Below, piece after piece: positions 15,352 through 23,783 of a stretch of 42,228 bases of DNA; the stretch's first letter is position 1; each line of letters starts with the position of its first letter. The notes under the pieces are model-generated. The model saw only the letters and a list, made by a program, of their open reading frames with translations, made no database searches and was not told the origin of the DNA. The position numbers and the translations under genes were made by a program. The DNA is from UBA965 sp046303375 (lineage in GTDB: Bacteria > Chloroflexota > Chloroflexia > Chloroflexales > Roseiflexaceae), in NCBI GenBank assembly GCA_046303375.1, contig JBKCGB010000206.1, forward strand, positions 1-42,228, in the 5' to 3' direction.

Positions 15352-16643
15352 TGACGTCACTCCATTCTTCACAATCCCTGCTGAGTGCACTTGTGCATCG
15401 GGTCGAGCGTGTCATGCTCGGCCCGATGCGTAGTGATGTACGCTACAACGTATGGGTCGAAACTATCGCTGCGTTACTCTTTGGGATATTCTGGGCTGTG
15501 GTCGTTGGATTTATGCCGGTCATTTTACGCAAAATGGGTGCCACCGAGTCACATCTGGCCGTCTATGTCGTCTTCATGTCGCTCGGGTTGCTCTTTACGC
15601 CAGTGACCGCATTCATCTTTCAGCGGTACAACATCATCAAAGTATCTACCTGGATTTGGGTGTTTGGGCGTAGCATGTTTCTTTTGACGCCATTTGTAGC
15701 GACCAACGTCAACCTTTTTATGGTGTGCCTTGGGATATTTTGGATCTGTGAAACAGTTCCTTCTCCGGGGTATGTGCGTCTACTCGAACAACTTTACCCT
15801 GATGAATTACGTGGTCGGATCATGAGTTTTGTGCGTATCGGTATGACGCTCATGATTCTCTTGATGACACCGGTGGCAGGTTGGTTGCTCGATCAGGTGA
15901 GTTTTGTTTACATATTGCCGGCGATGAGCGTGATTGGGTGGCTTGCCTCTGCCGTGTTTGCCCGCTTACGCACGGTGACGCCTGCACCCACAGCCGACCA
16001 AGCAGTCAACATGCCGCGTACTTCACGCTTGCCATTGCGTCAAATCATGGGTGAGATTGGCCGTAACCGTCCTTTCATGGTCTTTCTGGCGCTCAACGTG
16101 CTGTTTGGTTGTGGTACGCTAATCGGCTCACCACTTTATGCCGTCGTGCAAGTCAATCGGCTTGAAATGAACTACACCGAAGTCGGCTATCTCAATTTGG
16201 TGCAGTCGATTACCTGGTTACTCGGCTTCTTTTTTTGGGGGCGTATTACGGATCGGCGTGGCCCCATTTGGGTATTGGTCATCAGCATGTTATGTGGCGC
16301 CATGTTGCCATTTGGATTCATGGTGGCACAATCGGCGTGGTGGCTGGTGCCTGCATTCATTGGTCAAGGACTACTCCTCGGTGGCTTTGATTTGGGGTTC
16401 ACCAACACTGCAATTGCCATTGCTGATCGCAAACGACTTGAAGTCTACTTTGCGGCAGTACATATGGTGTCTGGGGCACGTGGTATTTTGGTACCGTTAT
16501 TGACTCCTATTCTTATTGCAGCGCATGTGACAGAGACAGCAATTTTTGCTGTTGGTGGTGTGCTGATTGTTATTTCTGCAGGTATGGCGTATTGGATTCG
16601 TATTCCTGCACCGCAGGAACCGCACACACAGGGAACAGAGTGA
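15351..16643 (+). CDS. MFS transporter in the aromatic/kynureninase operon
   Basis: A 430-residue major facilitator with about twelve membrane segments. Residues 1-35 form an unusually long polar N-terminus before TM1 (VETIAALLFGIFWAVVVGF). The TM4-5 loop has PDELRGRIMSFVRIG, and the second half begins after a central loop near residue 230 with NRPFMVFLALNVLFG and contains GRITDRRGPIWVL, a family motif. Its start overlaps the second aminotransferase stop as TAATG without a separate SD, so it depends on coupling. DAHP synthase follows after nine bases. Position suggests it moves a substrate or product of this operon, for instance an aromatic amino acid or anthranilate-like compound; direction and ligand are unknown. 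Confidence 0.86.
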   Translation: MTSLHSSQSLLSALVHRVERVMLGPMRSDVRYNVWVETIAALLFGIFWAVVVGFMPVILRKMGATESHLAVYVVFMSLGLLFTPVTAFIFQRYNIIKVSTWIWVFGRSMFLLTPFVATNVNLFMVCLGIFWICETVPSPGYVRLLEQLYPDELRGRIMSFVRIGMTLMILLMTPVAGWLLDQVSFVYILPAMSVIGWLASAVFARLRTVTPAPTADQAVNMPRTSRLPLRQIMGEIGRNRPFMVFLALNVLFGCGTLIGSPLYAVVQVNRLEMNYTEVGYLNLVQSITWLLGFFFWGRITDRRGPIWVLVISMLCGAMLPFGFMVAQSAWWLVPAFIGQGLLLGGFDLGFTNTAIAIADRKRLEVYFAAVHMVSGARGILVPLLTPILIAAHVTETAIFAVGGVLIVISAGMAYWIRIPAPQEPHTQGTE

Positions 16644-16652
16644 GGTGTTGTT

Positions 16653-17702
16653 GTGAGTCTTGTTGATGATGTCCGTGTCCGCGAAATGGGTGAAATGCCT
16701 TCACCACTTCAGTTAAAACAAAAATATCCGCTCTCGGCGCAGATGATGACGACCGTCTATGAATCGCGTCAACTGATTCGACGCATTATCAATGGCAGTG
16801 ACCCGCGCCTATTGGTGGTGGTTGGACCGTGTTCAGTACACGATATTGCGGCGGCACACGATTATGCACGACGCTTGGTAGATATATCAGCACGGATGCG
16901 CGACCGCATGTTGATTGTCATGCGTGTCTATCTCGAAAAGCCGCGTACTACCGTGGGGTGGCGTGGGCTCATCAACGACCCACATCTTGATGGGTCGTTT
17001 GATATGGGTGCAGGGCTAGAAATTGCCCGGCAATTACTTGGTGATATCACCGCACTCGGCTTGCCCACTGCTACCGAGATGCTTGACCCGATTAGTGCGC
17101 AATACACGTCAGATCTCGTGGTGCTTGCCGCAATTGGTGCCCGCACCACCGAATCACAGATGCATCGGGCGTTGGCAAGTGGGCTCTCAATGCCAGTCGG
17201 ATTCAAAAATGGTACAGACGGCTCGATTGATGTGGCCGTCCATGCCTGTATTTCTGCAGCAGCACCGCACAGTTTTTTGGGGATTACCCAGTCGGGGCAA
17301 GGTGCCGTCGTCAAAACAACCGGAAATCCGGATGGGTTTGTCATCCTTCGTGGGAGCCGACAAGGGAGCAACTTTGATGCGGCCAGTGTGCAAAAAACCA
17401 TTGATTTGATGCATGCCGCAAAAATTCCACCTGCAGTGATGATCGATTGTAGTCATGCAAATTCCGGATCCGATTATCGCCGTCAACGTGCTGTCTGGCA
17501 AGCGGGCCTTGCACTGCGGGCAACTGGCATGCGTGAATTGATTGGAATGATGGTTGAGAGTAATTTGTTCGAAGGAAAGCAGTCAATTCCTACTGATCTT
17601 AGTCACCTCCAATATGGTGTATCGGTCACCGATGCATGTGTGGGGTGGGACGAAACAGTAGCAATGCTTGAGGAGGTCTACCACCATGTATCACCTTCCT
17701 GA
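16653..17702 (+). CDS. 3-deoxy-7-phosphoheptulonate synthase (DAHP synthase), class I
   Basis: The 349-residue enzyme condenses phosphoenolpyruvate with erythrose 4-phosphate, the first step of the shikimate pathway. It has the AroF/G/H-type signatures VGPCSVHD, EKPRTTVGWRGLINDP, GARTTESQMHRALASGLS, GFKNGTDGS and DCSHANSGSDYRRQ, with the metal-binding Cys in GPCS and later His/Glu/Asp residues. The length matches the E. coli enzymes, whose N-terminal extension carries the feedback site. The start is GTG at 16653 with GAGGTG upstream. It sits between an MFS gene and kynureninase, not with other aro genes, and its 3' end overlaps kynureninase by 17 bases. It may be a dedicated isoenzyme supplying aromatic precursor to this operon. 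Confidence 0.95.
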   Translation: MSLVDDVRVREMGEMPSPLQLKQKYPLSAQMMTTVYESRQLIRRIINGSDPRLLVVVGPCSVHDIAAAHDYARRLVDISARMRDRMLIVMRVYLEKPRTTVGWRGLINDPHLDGSFDMGAGLEIARQLLGDITALGLPTATEMLDPISAQYTSDLVVLAAIGARTTESQMHRALASGLSMPVGFKNGTDGSIDVAVHACISAAAPHSFLGITQSGQGAVVKTTGNPDGFVILRGSRQGSNFDAASVQKTIDLMHAAKIPPAVMIDCSHANSGSDYRRQRAVWQAGLALRATGMRELIGMMVESNLFEGKQSIPTDLSHLQYGVSVTDACVGWDETVAMLEEVYHHVSPS

Positions 17703-18969
17703 TGTCCGTGCAGGCAGAAGTGCAGCACTGCAGGCCGATGCACATGATCCACTTGCCCATTACCGGGATGCGTTCGTCATCGCTGACCCCTCAATCGTCT
17801 ACTTTGATGGTAACTCGCTTGGTCGCATGCCCATTCACACCGCAAATCATTTGCAACACGTGATACACCAAGAATGGGGTGATGGGTTGATTCGTGGCTG
17901 GGGGCGTGGTTGGTATGAAGCCCCGGCCCGCATCGGCGACAAGATAGGCCAGTTGATTGGCGCCAAACCTGGACAAGTCTTGGCGTGCGATTCTACGTCG
18001 GTCAATTTATACAAGGTGGTGATGGCGGCTCTGGCTGCCCGTGCAGATCGTAGCGAAATCGTCAGCGATGCCTTGAATTTTCCTTCTGATTTATATATCC
18101 TCCAAGGCGCAATTGCCCAGTTCGGGCATCGACACACGCTCAAACTCGTCGCATCACGCGATCACGAAATCACGGTGGCCACCGATGATTTGTATGCGCT
18201 AATTACCCCCAATACGGCCGTTGTCGTGCTGTCGCATGTCACCTTTAAAAGTGGCTTCATCTACGATATGCAGGCTATCACCGCACGTGCGCATGCCGTT
18301 GGCGCATTCGTCATCTGGGACCTCAGCCATTCAGCAGGTGCGGTGCCGATGCAACTCGACGATTGGCACGTGGATTTTGCAGTGGGGTGCTGCTATAAAT
18401 TCCTCAACGGTGGACCTGGTGCACCTGCATTCCTGTATGTGAATGCTGCAATTCAATCCATGGTAGAGTCACCGATTTGGGGATGGTTTGGCCAAAAATC
18501 ACCCTTTGCCTTCGACTTGTCGTATACCCCAGCGCCTGGATTGGCGCGCTTTTTGGCTGGTACACCCCCCATGCTCTCTTTGTCTGCTGTTGAAGCGTCC
18601 GTCGACATGCTAGTAGATGTGGGAATGTCTGCTATTCGTGCCAAGTCCGTGGCACTGACTGAGTACATGATCGCCTTGTACGACACTGTGCTGGCGCCGC
18701 TTGGCTTTGCGCTCGGGAGCCCGCGGGATGCGACGATGCGCGGATCACATGTCAGCATTCGACATCCCCACGGGTATCAAATAAATCAAGCCCTGATAGC
18801 TGAAATGAACGTCATCCCTGATTTTCGTGAGCCTGACAACTTGCGGCTGGGTCTGAGCCCGTTGACCACTTCGTTTGTGGAAGTGTGGGATGGGGTCGCG
18901 CGCATCGCTGAGGTCATGACTAACCAGCGCTATCAACACTATGATGCGACGCGCAAAGCGGTCACCTAG
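17686..18969 (+). CDS. kynU: Kynureninase
   Basis: A 427-residue PLP enzyme of the kynureninase family that cleaves kynurenine to anthranilate and alanine (or 3-hydroxykynurenine to 3-hydroxyanthranilate). Signatures are YFDGNSLGRMP at the N-terminus, CDSTSVNLYKV for the phosphate site, WDLSHSAGAVP with the PLP Asp, Lys238 in CCYKFLNGGPGAPAF as Schiff-base lysine, and PDFREPDNLRLGLSPL near the C-terminus. I chose ATG 17686 because AGGAGG lies nine bases upstream; a start at 17668 would remove that SD. It overlaps DAHP synthase by 17 bases. Tryptophan 2,3-dioxygenase and kynurenine formamidase genes are not in the window, so where kynurenine comes from is open. Confidence 0.94.
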   Translation: MYHLPDVRAGRSAALQADAHDPLAHYRDAFVIADPSIVYFDGNSLGRMPIHTANHLQHVIHQEWGDGLIRGWGRGWYEAPARIGDKIGQLIGAKPGQVLACDSTSVNLYKVVMAALAARADRSEIVSDALNFPSDLYILQGAIAQFGHRHTLKLVASRDHEITVATDDLYALITPNTAVVVLSHVTFKSGFIYDMQAITARAHAVGAFVIWDLSHSAGAVPMQLDDWHVDFAVGCCYKFLNGGPGAPAFLYVNAAIQSMVESPIWGWFGQKSPFAFDLSYTPAPGLARFLAGTPPMLSLSAVEASVDMLVDVGMSAIRAKSVALTEYMIALYDTVLAPLGFALGSPRDATMRGSHVSIRHPHGYQINQALIAEMNVIPDFREPDNLRLGLSPLTTSFVEVWDGVARIAEVMTNQRYQHYDATRKAVT

Positions 18970-18974
18970 CTGAT

Positions 18975-20060
18975 TTAGCGCTTTTGCAGTACACAGAGTT
19001 GTGCCCGGCGACCGAGGATGACCACGGTGTGACTTTTGTCGAGATACATCCCGCTGTTGCGCTCTAATGCACGATTAATCGCACGCATGTCACTCGTGAG
19101 TAGTACGGCGCGAGCGCCCACCGTCATGACTCGGCGTAATTCTTTGACAACTGCAGGATAGAGGCGACGATTGTCTTCTGGTGTGCTGATTTGCACGCCA
19201 AATGGCAAGTTACACGTCACTGCAGTCACCGATTGCTCGTCAATGGGCAACTGACGGGCATCCCACTGTTGAATATGGATTGGTTTGTAGCGCGGGCCAA
19301 TGTTGGCTAATGCTTGTGCAACAGCATCTTCATTCATATCGCCACCCAAGAGTTGCGCGTATCGACTATGCAAAGCACGCTCAATGAGCGTTGTTGCAGC
19401 ACCACACATCGGGTCAAGAAACACATCAGTTGGTTTGGGTTTGGTCAGCAGTACCATGGCGGCTGCTGCGGTTGGCCGGAGTGATGCGGCAATGTGGTTG
19501 ATTTTGTACTGCCGATGACGCATCGTTTCATCGCTGACACGCAGTGCAACAAATGCTTCGGTGCCGATTTGCGTAACCCAAAATTCGAGCCCGTCTTCAC
19601 TTTCACGCCAGCGAAAATCGGTGCGTTGCGTGATTGCTTTTTCGACGGCTTCTTGCAGGTCGACTCGACGATAGGGCATTTCGCCTTGTTGGCGTGCCAC
19701 CACGCGAAAACGTAACTTACCCTCACCACCGCGTTTGGGATACAAGGCACGTACTTGGCGGGTGGCATTTGCGATAAGCGGTGTATTCATAAGCTTGTCG
19801 CGAATGATTTTGAGCGCGTGATACTGCGGTGGAAGTTGCGTGAAGTGATGAATCAACAAAAACACATCATCCACGGTGCGCAACGCAAGGAGATCAGCCA
19901 CGTCACCAGCGTAGGTAATCACGGTCATGCCGTTGCGCCCGGCATGGGTGACGTGATCACCAATATGTGCGTCGCCTGGTAATGTCTTCAGTTCTTCTGA
20001 GACGATGGCATCAAACCCTGGCAAGGTGTGCAGGATGTATGACGGTAACTGCTGTTTCAT
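18975..20060 (-). CDS. THUMP-domain RNA N2-guanine methyltransferase, Trm14/TrmN-like
   Basis: The 361-residue protein has an N-terminal ferredoxin-like/THUMP region (to about residue 165) that binds RNA, then a Rossmann-fold SAM methyltransferase. Motif I is DPMCGAATTLIERA and motif IV is CNLPFG, which resembles the D/N-L/P-P-F-G tetrad of the Trm14/THUMPD3 branch that makes N2-methylguanosine in tRNA. A tRNA target is therefore more likely than 23S rRNA (RlmL-type), but not certain. The gene converges with kynureninase with only five bases between the stops. SD before the start is weak (AGGG). It stands alone, apart from the aldo/keto reductase upstream, from which a strong terminator separates it. 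Confidence 0.85.
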   Translation of the reverse strand: MKQQLPSYILHTLPGFDAIVSEELKTLPGDAHIGDHVTHAGRNGMTVITYAGDVADLLALRTVDDVFLLIHHFTQLPPQYHALKIIRDKLMNTPLIANATRQVRALYPKRGGEGKLRFRVVARQQGEMPYRRVDLQEAVEKAITQRTDFRWRESEDGLEFWVTQIGTEAFVALRVSDETMRHRQYKINHIAASLRPTAAAAMVLLTKPKPTDVFLDPMCGAATTLIERALHSRYAQLLGGDMNEDAVAQALANIGPRYKPIHIQQWDARQLPIDEQSVTAVTCNLPFGVQISTPEDNRRLYPAVVKELRRVMTVGARAVLLTSDMRAINRALERNSGMYLDKSHTVVILGRRAQLCVLQKR

Positions 20061-20081
20061 GTGTACCCTGTATCACTCCCA

Positions 20082-20120
20082 TAAAAAACGCACCGAGTGG
20101 TATGTCTACCACTCGGTGCG
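20082..20120 (-). terminator. Intrinsic terminator of the aldo/keto reductase gene
   Basis: CGCACCGAGTGGTA (minus strand, 20120-20107) and TACCACTCGGTGCG (20102-20089) form a perfect 14-bp stem with a 4-base loop, followed on the minus strand by TTTTTTAT. It starts seven bases after the reductase stop codon. Confidence 0.93.
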
Positions 20121-20126
20121 CGCGTA

Positions 20127-21089
20127 TTATTCAGCGGGCTTGAGAATCTGCTCGATGCGTTGCATGACGTCGTCACTCAATTGCGCAACGACTGCGAGTG
20201 CTGCCATATTTTCGTGTACTTGTGTTGCTTTACTCGCACCAGTAATGACACTACTCACATGAGGATTCTTGAGACACCACGCTAATGCGAACTGCGCAAG
20301 CGAGCAGCCAAGTTCTGCGGCGACGGTGGTGAGTTGTGTCACAATAGCCGCCTTGTGGCGGTCGGTGAGACTTTGCTGTAACCATTCATAGCCTTTGACG
20401 GCACCACGACTATCACTTGGAATGCCATCACGGTATTTGCCGGTCAGTAACCCCGATGCAAGTGGGCTCCAAATGGTGGTGCCAAGGCCGATGTCACGGT
20501 ACAAGAGGGCATATTCTTTTTCGACTCGTTCGCGATGGAACATGTTGTACTGTGGTTGCTCCATGCTCGGTGGGGTCATGTTGAGCTCACGTGCGATCCC
20601 GTAGGCCGCACGAATCTCATCAGCAGACCACTCTGAGGTGCCCCAATAGAACGCTTTGCCTTGCTTGATGACAATGTCCATGGCGCGTACGGTTTCTTCG
20701 ATGGGTGTATTTGGGTCAGGGCGATGACAGTAGACCAAATCAACATAGTCCATCTGGAGCCGCTTTAAGGCGTTGTTCACTCCTTCGATAACGTGTTTGT
20801 GCGATAAGCCTGTATCATTTGGTCCTTTGCCACCCCAAAAGATTTTGGTCGAGATGACCAAATCTTCACGGCGCCACCCTGCATTTTTAATCACATTCCC
20901 CATTACAACTTCGGCTTGACCACCTGCATATCCTTCGGCATTATCGAAAAAATTCACGCCATGCTCGATGGCTGCAGACATACACGCGTGAGCAATTTCT
21001 TCACCGACTTGTCCACCGTAGGTCACCCATGCGCCGAGAGACAACGCACTGACTTTGATACCGGCACGACCAAGACGTCGATATTCCAT
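20127..21089 (-). CDS. Aldo/keto reductase (Kv-beta-like subgroup)
   Basis: The 320-residue protein is a TIM-barrel, NADPH-dependent aldo/keto reductase. The catalytic tetrad is complete: Asp49, Tyr54 (FFDNAEGYAGG), Lys82 (ISTKIFWGG) and His122 (LVYCHRPDPNT). The C-terminal cofactor region contains SSVITGASKATQVHEN. Overall it resembles the subgroup that includes the potassium-channel beta subunit and E. coli YghZ, which reduces aldehydes such as methylglyoxal. The start has GGAG ten bases upstream. It lies 38 bases after the MFS gene on the same strand and so could be co-transcribed with it from the TetR-controlled divergent promoter, which would hint at a role in handling a toxic carbonyl compound; this is an inference. 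Confidence 0.93.
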   Translation of the reverse strand: MEYRRLGRAGIKVSALSLGAWVTYGGQVGEEIAHACMSAAIEHGVNFFDNAEGYAGGQAEVVMGNVIKNAGWRREDLVISTKIFWGGKGPNDTGLSHKHVIEGVNNALKRLQMDYVDLVYCHRPDPNTPIEETVRAMDIVIKQGKAFYWGTSEWSADEIRAAYGIARELNMTPPSMEQPQYNMFHRERVEKEYALLYRDIGLGTTIWSPLASGLLTGKYRDGIPSDSRGAVKGYEWLQQSLTDRHKAAIVTQLTTVAAELGCSLAQFALAWCLKNPHVSSVITGASKATQVHENMAALAVVAQLSDDVMQRIEQILKPAE

Positions 21090-21127
21090 GGGGTACTCCT
21101 TTATATTACTTGGCTATTGTACCAAAA

Positions 21128-22360
21128 CTAGCGCGTTGATGCCGTCTCTGCCGCTGTCTCCCGAATTGGATAGACATAAAATAATAACGCACCACCCAAC
21201 CGCATCACCCCAAGCACAATTACCACTACCTGTGCACCCAACCAATCAATGAGGGGCGCGACAGCGAGGCTGCTGACCAGCAAACCGGCATTCATGACCG
21301 TCACAAAGAGCCCCATTGCTAATGCTCGACGTTGCGGTGAGCAGACTTGGAGCAAGATATTAAAATGACTGATATCAATGCCAGGATTAATCATGCCAAT
21401 AATCAGCGAGAAGAGTAAAATTGCGGTGAGATTCGGTACGAAGCCAATGGCAAAGAAGTAGAGACAACTGCAGAGTGCTGCAATCGTTAATATGCGATGA
21501 AATCCGTATCGTTCCATGAGTTTTGGCCAAAACAGGTTGCCGAGAATGGCGCCACCATTGGTGATTGCAAACCAGATGCCCAACCACGCATCATCTGCAC
21601 CGAGTGTGCGCACAAAATAGATAGGTTGAAAGGGGATAGCTGCCCATGCTGCCAAATTAAAAATGAGCGTGTTGATGGTGATTGCACGGTATGGCTGGCT
21701 TTCTTGCAGTAATGACCAGATACCACGCCACGAGCGATCGACGGCCGCACTCGTATCAATTTCGGTGTCTGGAATTTCCATTTGCATGACATAATATGTT
21801 GACGCCATACTCGTCACAATTGCAATCACAAAGAGGAGTTGATAGTTGAAATAACTTGTGTCGGTATGCAAATAATCCAGCAAATAGCCAAACGCATAGG
21901 TAAACACCATCATGGTGGCACCGAGCGTAACATTCCGTAGCGAAAAGAGCCGTGCCCGATGGTGAATTGGGATGATGTCCGCAAACATGGGTAACCATCC
22001 GGCATTAAAGAGCGCCACGGGCACATTGGCCACAAGTAAGATGATGACGACTGCTTCTGCGCGGTATGCTGGCAACCACGGTACAAAGAGCAAAAGCGCA
22101 TTAAGCATGCGGAAGGCAAACAGGCTGGCGAACATCCATGGTTTACGGTGCGATGTGCGCTCCATTAATGCAGCAAATGGGATTGTGGTCACCGCATTAA
22201 CCACTGCCGCCGCCGAAGTAATGAGGCTCACGATAAAATTCGATCCCCCCAGACGAATTACGAACGCCGCGGCAAACGAGTAGGCTGCGGCAGCGATTGC
22301 CGCCCAGAATAATTCAATTACGAGCAACCGAATATTGCGGTCGACGGCACTTTGTTGCAT
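21128..22360 (-). CDS. MFS transporter, divergent from TetR
   Basis: A 410-residue major facilitator with about twelve membrane segments (for example LIEYELFW-type N-terminus at residues 12-30, a central polar loop near 190-215, and a C-terminus ending in YPIRETAAE). AALMERTSHRKPW after TM2 is a divergent form of the MFS loop motif. I chose ATG at 22360 because AGGAG lies seven bases upstream; the open frame to 22504 runs through the divergent promoter. TATGAT (minus strand 22394-22389) is a possible -10 box. A TetR regulator and a 20-bp inverted repeat lie just upstream, so it is probably an inducible efflux pump. An aldo/keto reductase follows on the same strand. Ligand unknown. Confidence 0.87.
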   Translation of the reverse strand: MQQSAVDRNIRLLVIELFWAAIAAAAYSFAAAFVIRLGGSNFIVSLITSAAAVVNAVTTIPFAALMERTSHRKPWMFASLFAFRMLNALLLFVPWLPAYRAEAVVIILLVANVPVALFNAGWLPMFADIIPIHHRARLFSLRNVTLGATMMVFTYAFGYLLDYLHTDTSYFNYQLLFVIAIVTSMASTYYVMQMEIPDTEIDTSAAVDRSWRGIWSLLQESQPYRAITINTLIFNLAAWAAIPFQPIYFVRTLGADDAWLGIWFAITNGGAILGNLFWPKLMERYGFHRILTIAALCSCLYFFAIGFVPNLTAILLFSLIIGMINPGIDISHFNILLQVCSPQRRALAMGLFVTVMNAGLLVSSLAVAPLIDWLGAQVVVIVLGVMRLGGALLFYVYPIRETAAETASTR

Positions 22361-22429
22361 AGCAACTCCTCTGGTAGTTTCTTGTACCATCATACTGCAT
22401 CTGCACATGCGGGAACAGCGAGAGTAGAG

Positions 22430-22457
22430 TATACTAGATATGACTAGTCGGTCATAT
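22430..22457 (+). promoter_or_regulatory. TetR promoter and operator
   Basis: TATACT at 22430-22435 can serve as -10 box. A perfect inverted repeat ATATGAC-TAGTCG-GTCATAT fills 22438-22457, over the expected transcription start. Its length and symmetry are typical of a TetR-family operator. It lies between tetR and the divergent MFS gene. Confidence 0.75.
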
Positions 22458-22466
22458 GGAGGGGGC

Positions 22467-23078
22467 ATGCCCAGCGATACCTGGTGGAATCTTGACCCGC
22501 GCAAACGGGAAGATATCTTGACGGCTGCAGTGGCAGAATTTGCCGTACATCACTACGAGGATGCCTCGCTTTCGGCGCTTGTAAAACACGTAGGTATTGC
22601 AAAAGGCAGTATGTACCAGTATTTTATGGACAAACGTGAGCTCTATGACTATTTGTTGCATTATGCGCATGAAACATTGCAACGTGCCATCGTGGCGGAG
22701 ATGCCCCACCATCTCACCCCTCAATCTGATATGTTTGCGATTTTGCGTGCATACCTGTATGCCATAGGGGCGGTAACACATGCATATCCACTCCTCACGC
22801 AGTTGGTCAATCGGTCGTTGCATGATACGCATGCGGGTGCACACAATGCGCATCAACTCTACGAACGCTATATCATCACATTTGCACATGAGCTTGTTGA
22901 AAGCGCTGTGCAAGATCGCTCGCTCCGTCATGATGTGCGCCCTGAAGGTGTGGTTTTTTTGCTCCTCCAAGTTATCCGTGGTGTGATGCAGCAACCTGCA
23001 CGCGCACAGGATACTGCACTGCTCGATGAATTGGTTGTACTGCTTGATCAAGGATTGCGCTATCGGATGCGTCAATAG
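22467..23078 (+). CDS. TetR/AcrR family transcriptional regulator
   Basis: The 203-residue protein has the TetR helix-turn-helix in about residues 12-58 (REDILTAAVAEFAVHHYEDA, then GIAKGSMYQYFMDKRELYDYLL), followed by an all-helical ligand-binding domain whose sequence gives no ligand. ATG at 22467 is chosen because GGAGGGGG lies directly upstream; an ATG at 22440 lies inside the operator and has no SD. It probably represses itself and the divergent MFS gene (and perhaps the aldo/keto reductase) through the 20-bp inverted repeat. The DUF2227 gene begins eight bases after its stop and is likely co-transcribed. Confidence 0.9.
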   Translation: MPSDTWWNLDPRKREDILTAAVAEFAVHHYEDASLSALVKHVGIAKGSMYQYFMDKRELYDYLLHYAHETLQRAIVAEMPHHLTPQSDMFAILRAYLYAIGAVTHAYPLLTQLVNRSLHDTHAGAHNAHQLYERYIITFAHELVESAVQDRSLRHDVRPEGVVFLLLQVIRGVMQQPARAQDTALLDELVVLLDQGLRYRMRQ

Positions 23079-23085
23079 GGGGCAT

Positions 23086-23730
23086 ATGCCGAATACGCCA
23101 ACACATGATTTTCTCACCGTGGCCAGCAGTGTGGTCATGACGCCAGCGCTCTTTTCGCTGATGCGTGTATCTGAGGTGTCGCAACCATCAGCAGTGATTG
23201 TGGCCAGCGTCGTCTGTGCGGCACACAATGTATCTGGTCTGCTTTTTTCGCCGGATCTCGATCTTGATTCGCGCATCCATCAACGCTGGGGTATTTTGCT
23301 TTTTGTGTGGAAACCCTATAAATGGATGATTCCTCATCGTCATTTTTGGAGCCATGGGTTAGTGTTACCACCGCTCTTGCGCCTCGGTTATTTCTTTATG
23401 ATGCTCCTCGGCATCCTGTTTGTACTCGAATCAGTCTTGCGCTATGCAGGGTTGCCGCTTCCGACCTGGCATGCTGCGATTGCAACCCAGTGCATAGACT
23501 GGCTTGTGGCTCACCCCATCATTACGCTGAGTACTGCGGTTGGTTTTGTGACTGGTGGGGCCGTGCATTCTATTGCTGATTGGATCGTATCAAGTGGCAA
23601 AAAGCTGGTACGCGTGCTCTTTGCCACTCGACGAAGTCCTGCCTATGCACGCAAACAGGTGCCTTGGAGTGGGGTACATACCCGTTGGTTATTTGACCCC
23701 TTTAGCGACGATCATCCCCGACACTACTAA
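23086..23730 (+). CDS. DUF2227 family membrane protein, putative metal-dependent
   Basis: The 214-residue protein matches the DUF2227 pattern: MPNTPTHDF at the N-terminus, SGLLFSPDLDLDSRIHQRWG, WKPYKWMIPHRHFWSHGLVL, a hydrophobic segment (about 95-115), and a C-terminal GGAVHSIADWIVSSGKK. The conserved His and Asp residues (THD, DLDLDSR, PHRHFWSHG, HSIADW) look like a metal site similar to that in YdjM/DUF457 membrane-bound hydrolases. The biochemical role of the family is not known to me. ATG 23086 has AGGGGGC upstream, while the frame extends back into tetR. It follows tetR by seven bases, so it is probably in the same transcript. A strong hairpin follows it. Confidence 0.8.
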   Translation: MPNTPTHDFLTVASSVVMTPALFSLMRVSEVSQPSAVIVASVVCAAHNVSGLLFSPDLDLDSRIHQRWGILLFVWKPYKWMIPHRHFWSHGLVLPPLLRLGYFFMMLLGILFVLESVLRYAGLPLPTWHAAIATQCIDWLVAHPIITLSTAVGFVTGGAVHSIADWIVSSGKKLVRVLFATRRSPAYARKQVPWSGVHTRWLFDPFSDDHPRHY

Positions 23731-23736
23731 CACGAC

Positions 23737-23772
23737 ACCCCCACACTGGATTTGACGTTCCAGTGTGGGGGT
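23737..23772. terminator. Strong hairpin between convergent genes, probable terminator
   Basis: ACCCCCACACTGGA (23737-23750) and TCCAGTGTGGGGGT (23759-23772) form a perfect 14-bp stem with an 8-base loop; CACGA and TCGTG extend it after one mismatch. It separates the convergent DUF2227 and GNAT genes. There is no long U-tract on either strand. Confidence 0.7.
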
Positions 23773-23783
23773 ATCGTGCTTGA

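Noticed and set aside
22452..23276. 274-codon minus-strand frame opposite tetR
   Set aside because: It overlaps tetR and its operator and has no SD or domain; tetR is clearly coding.
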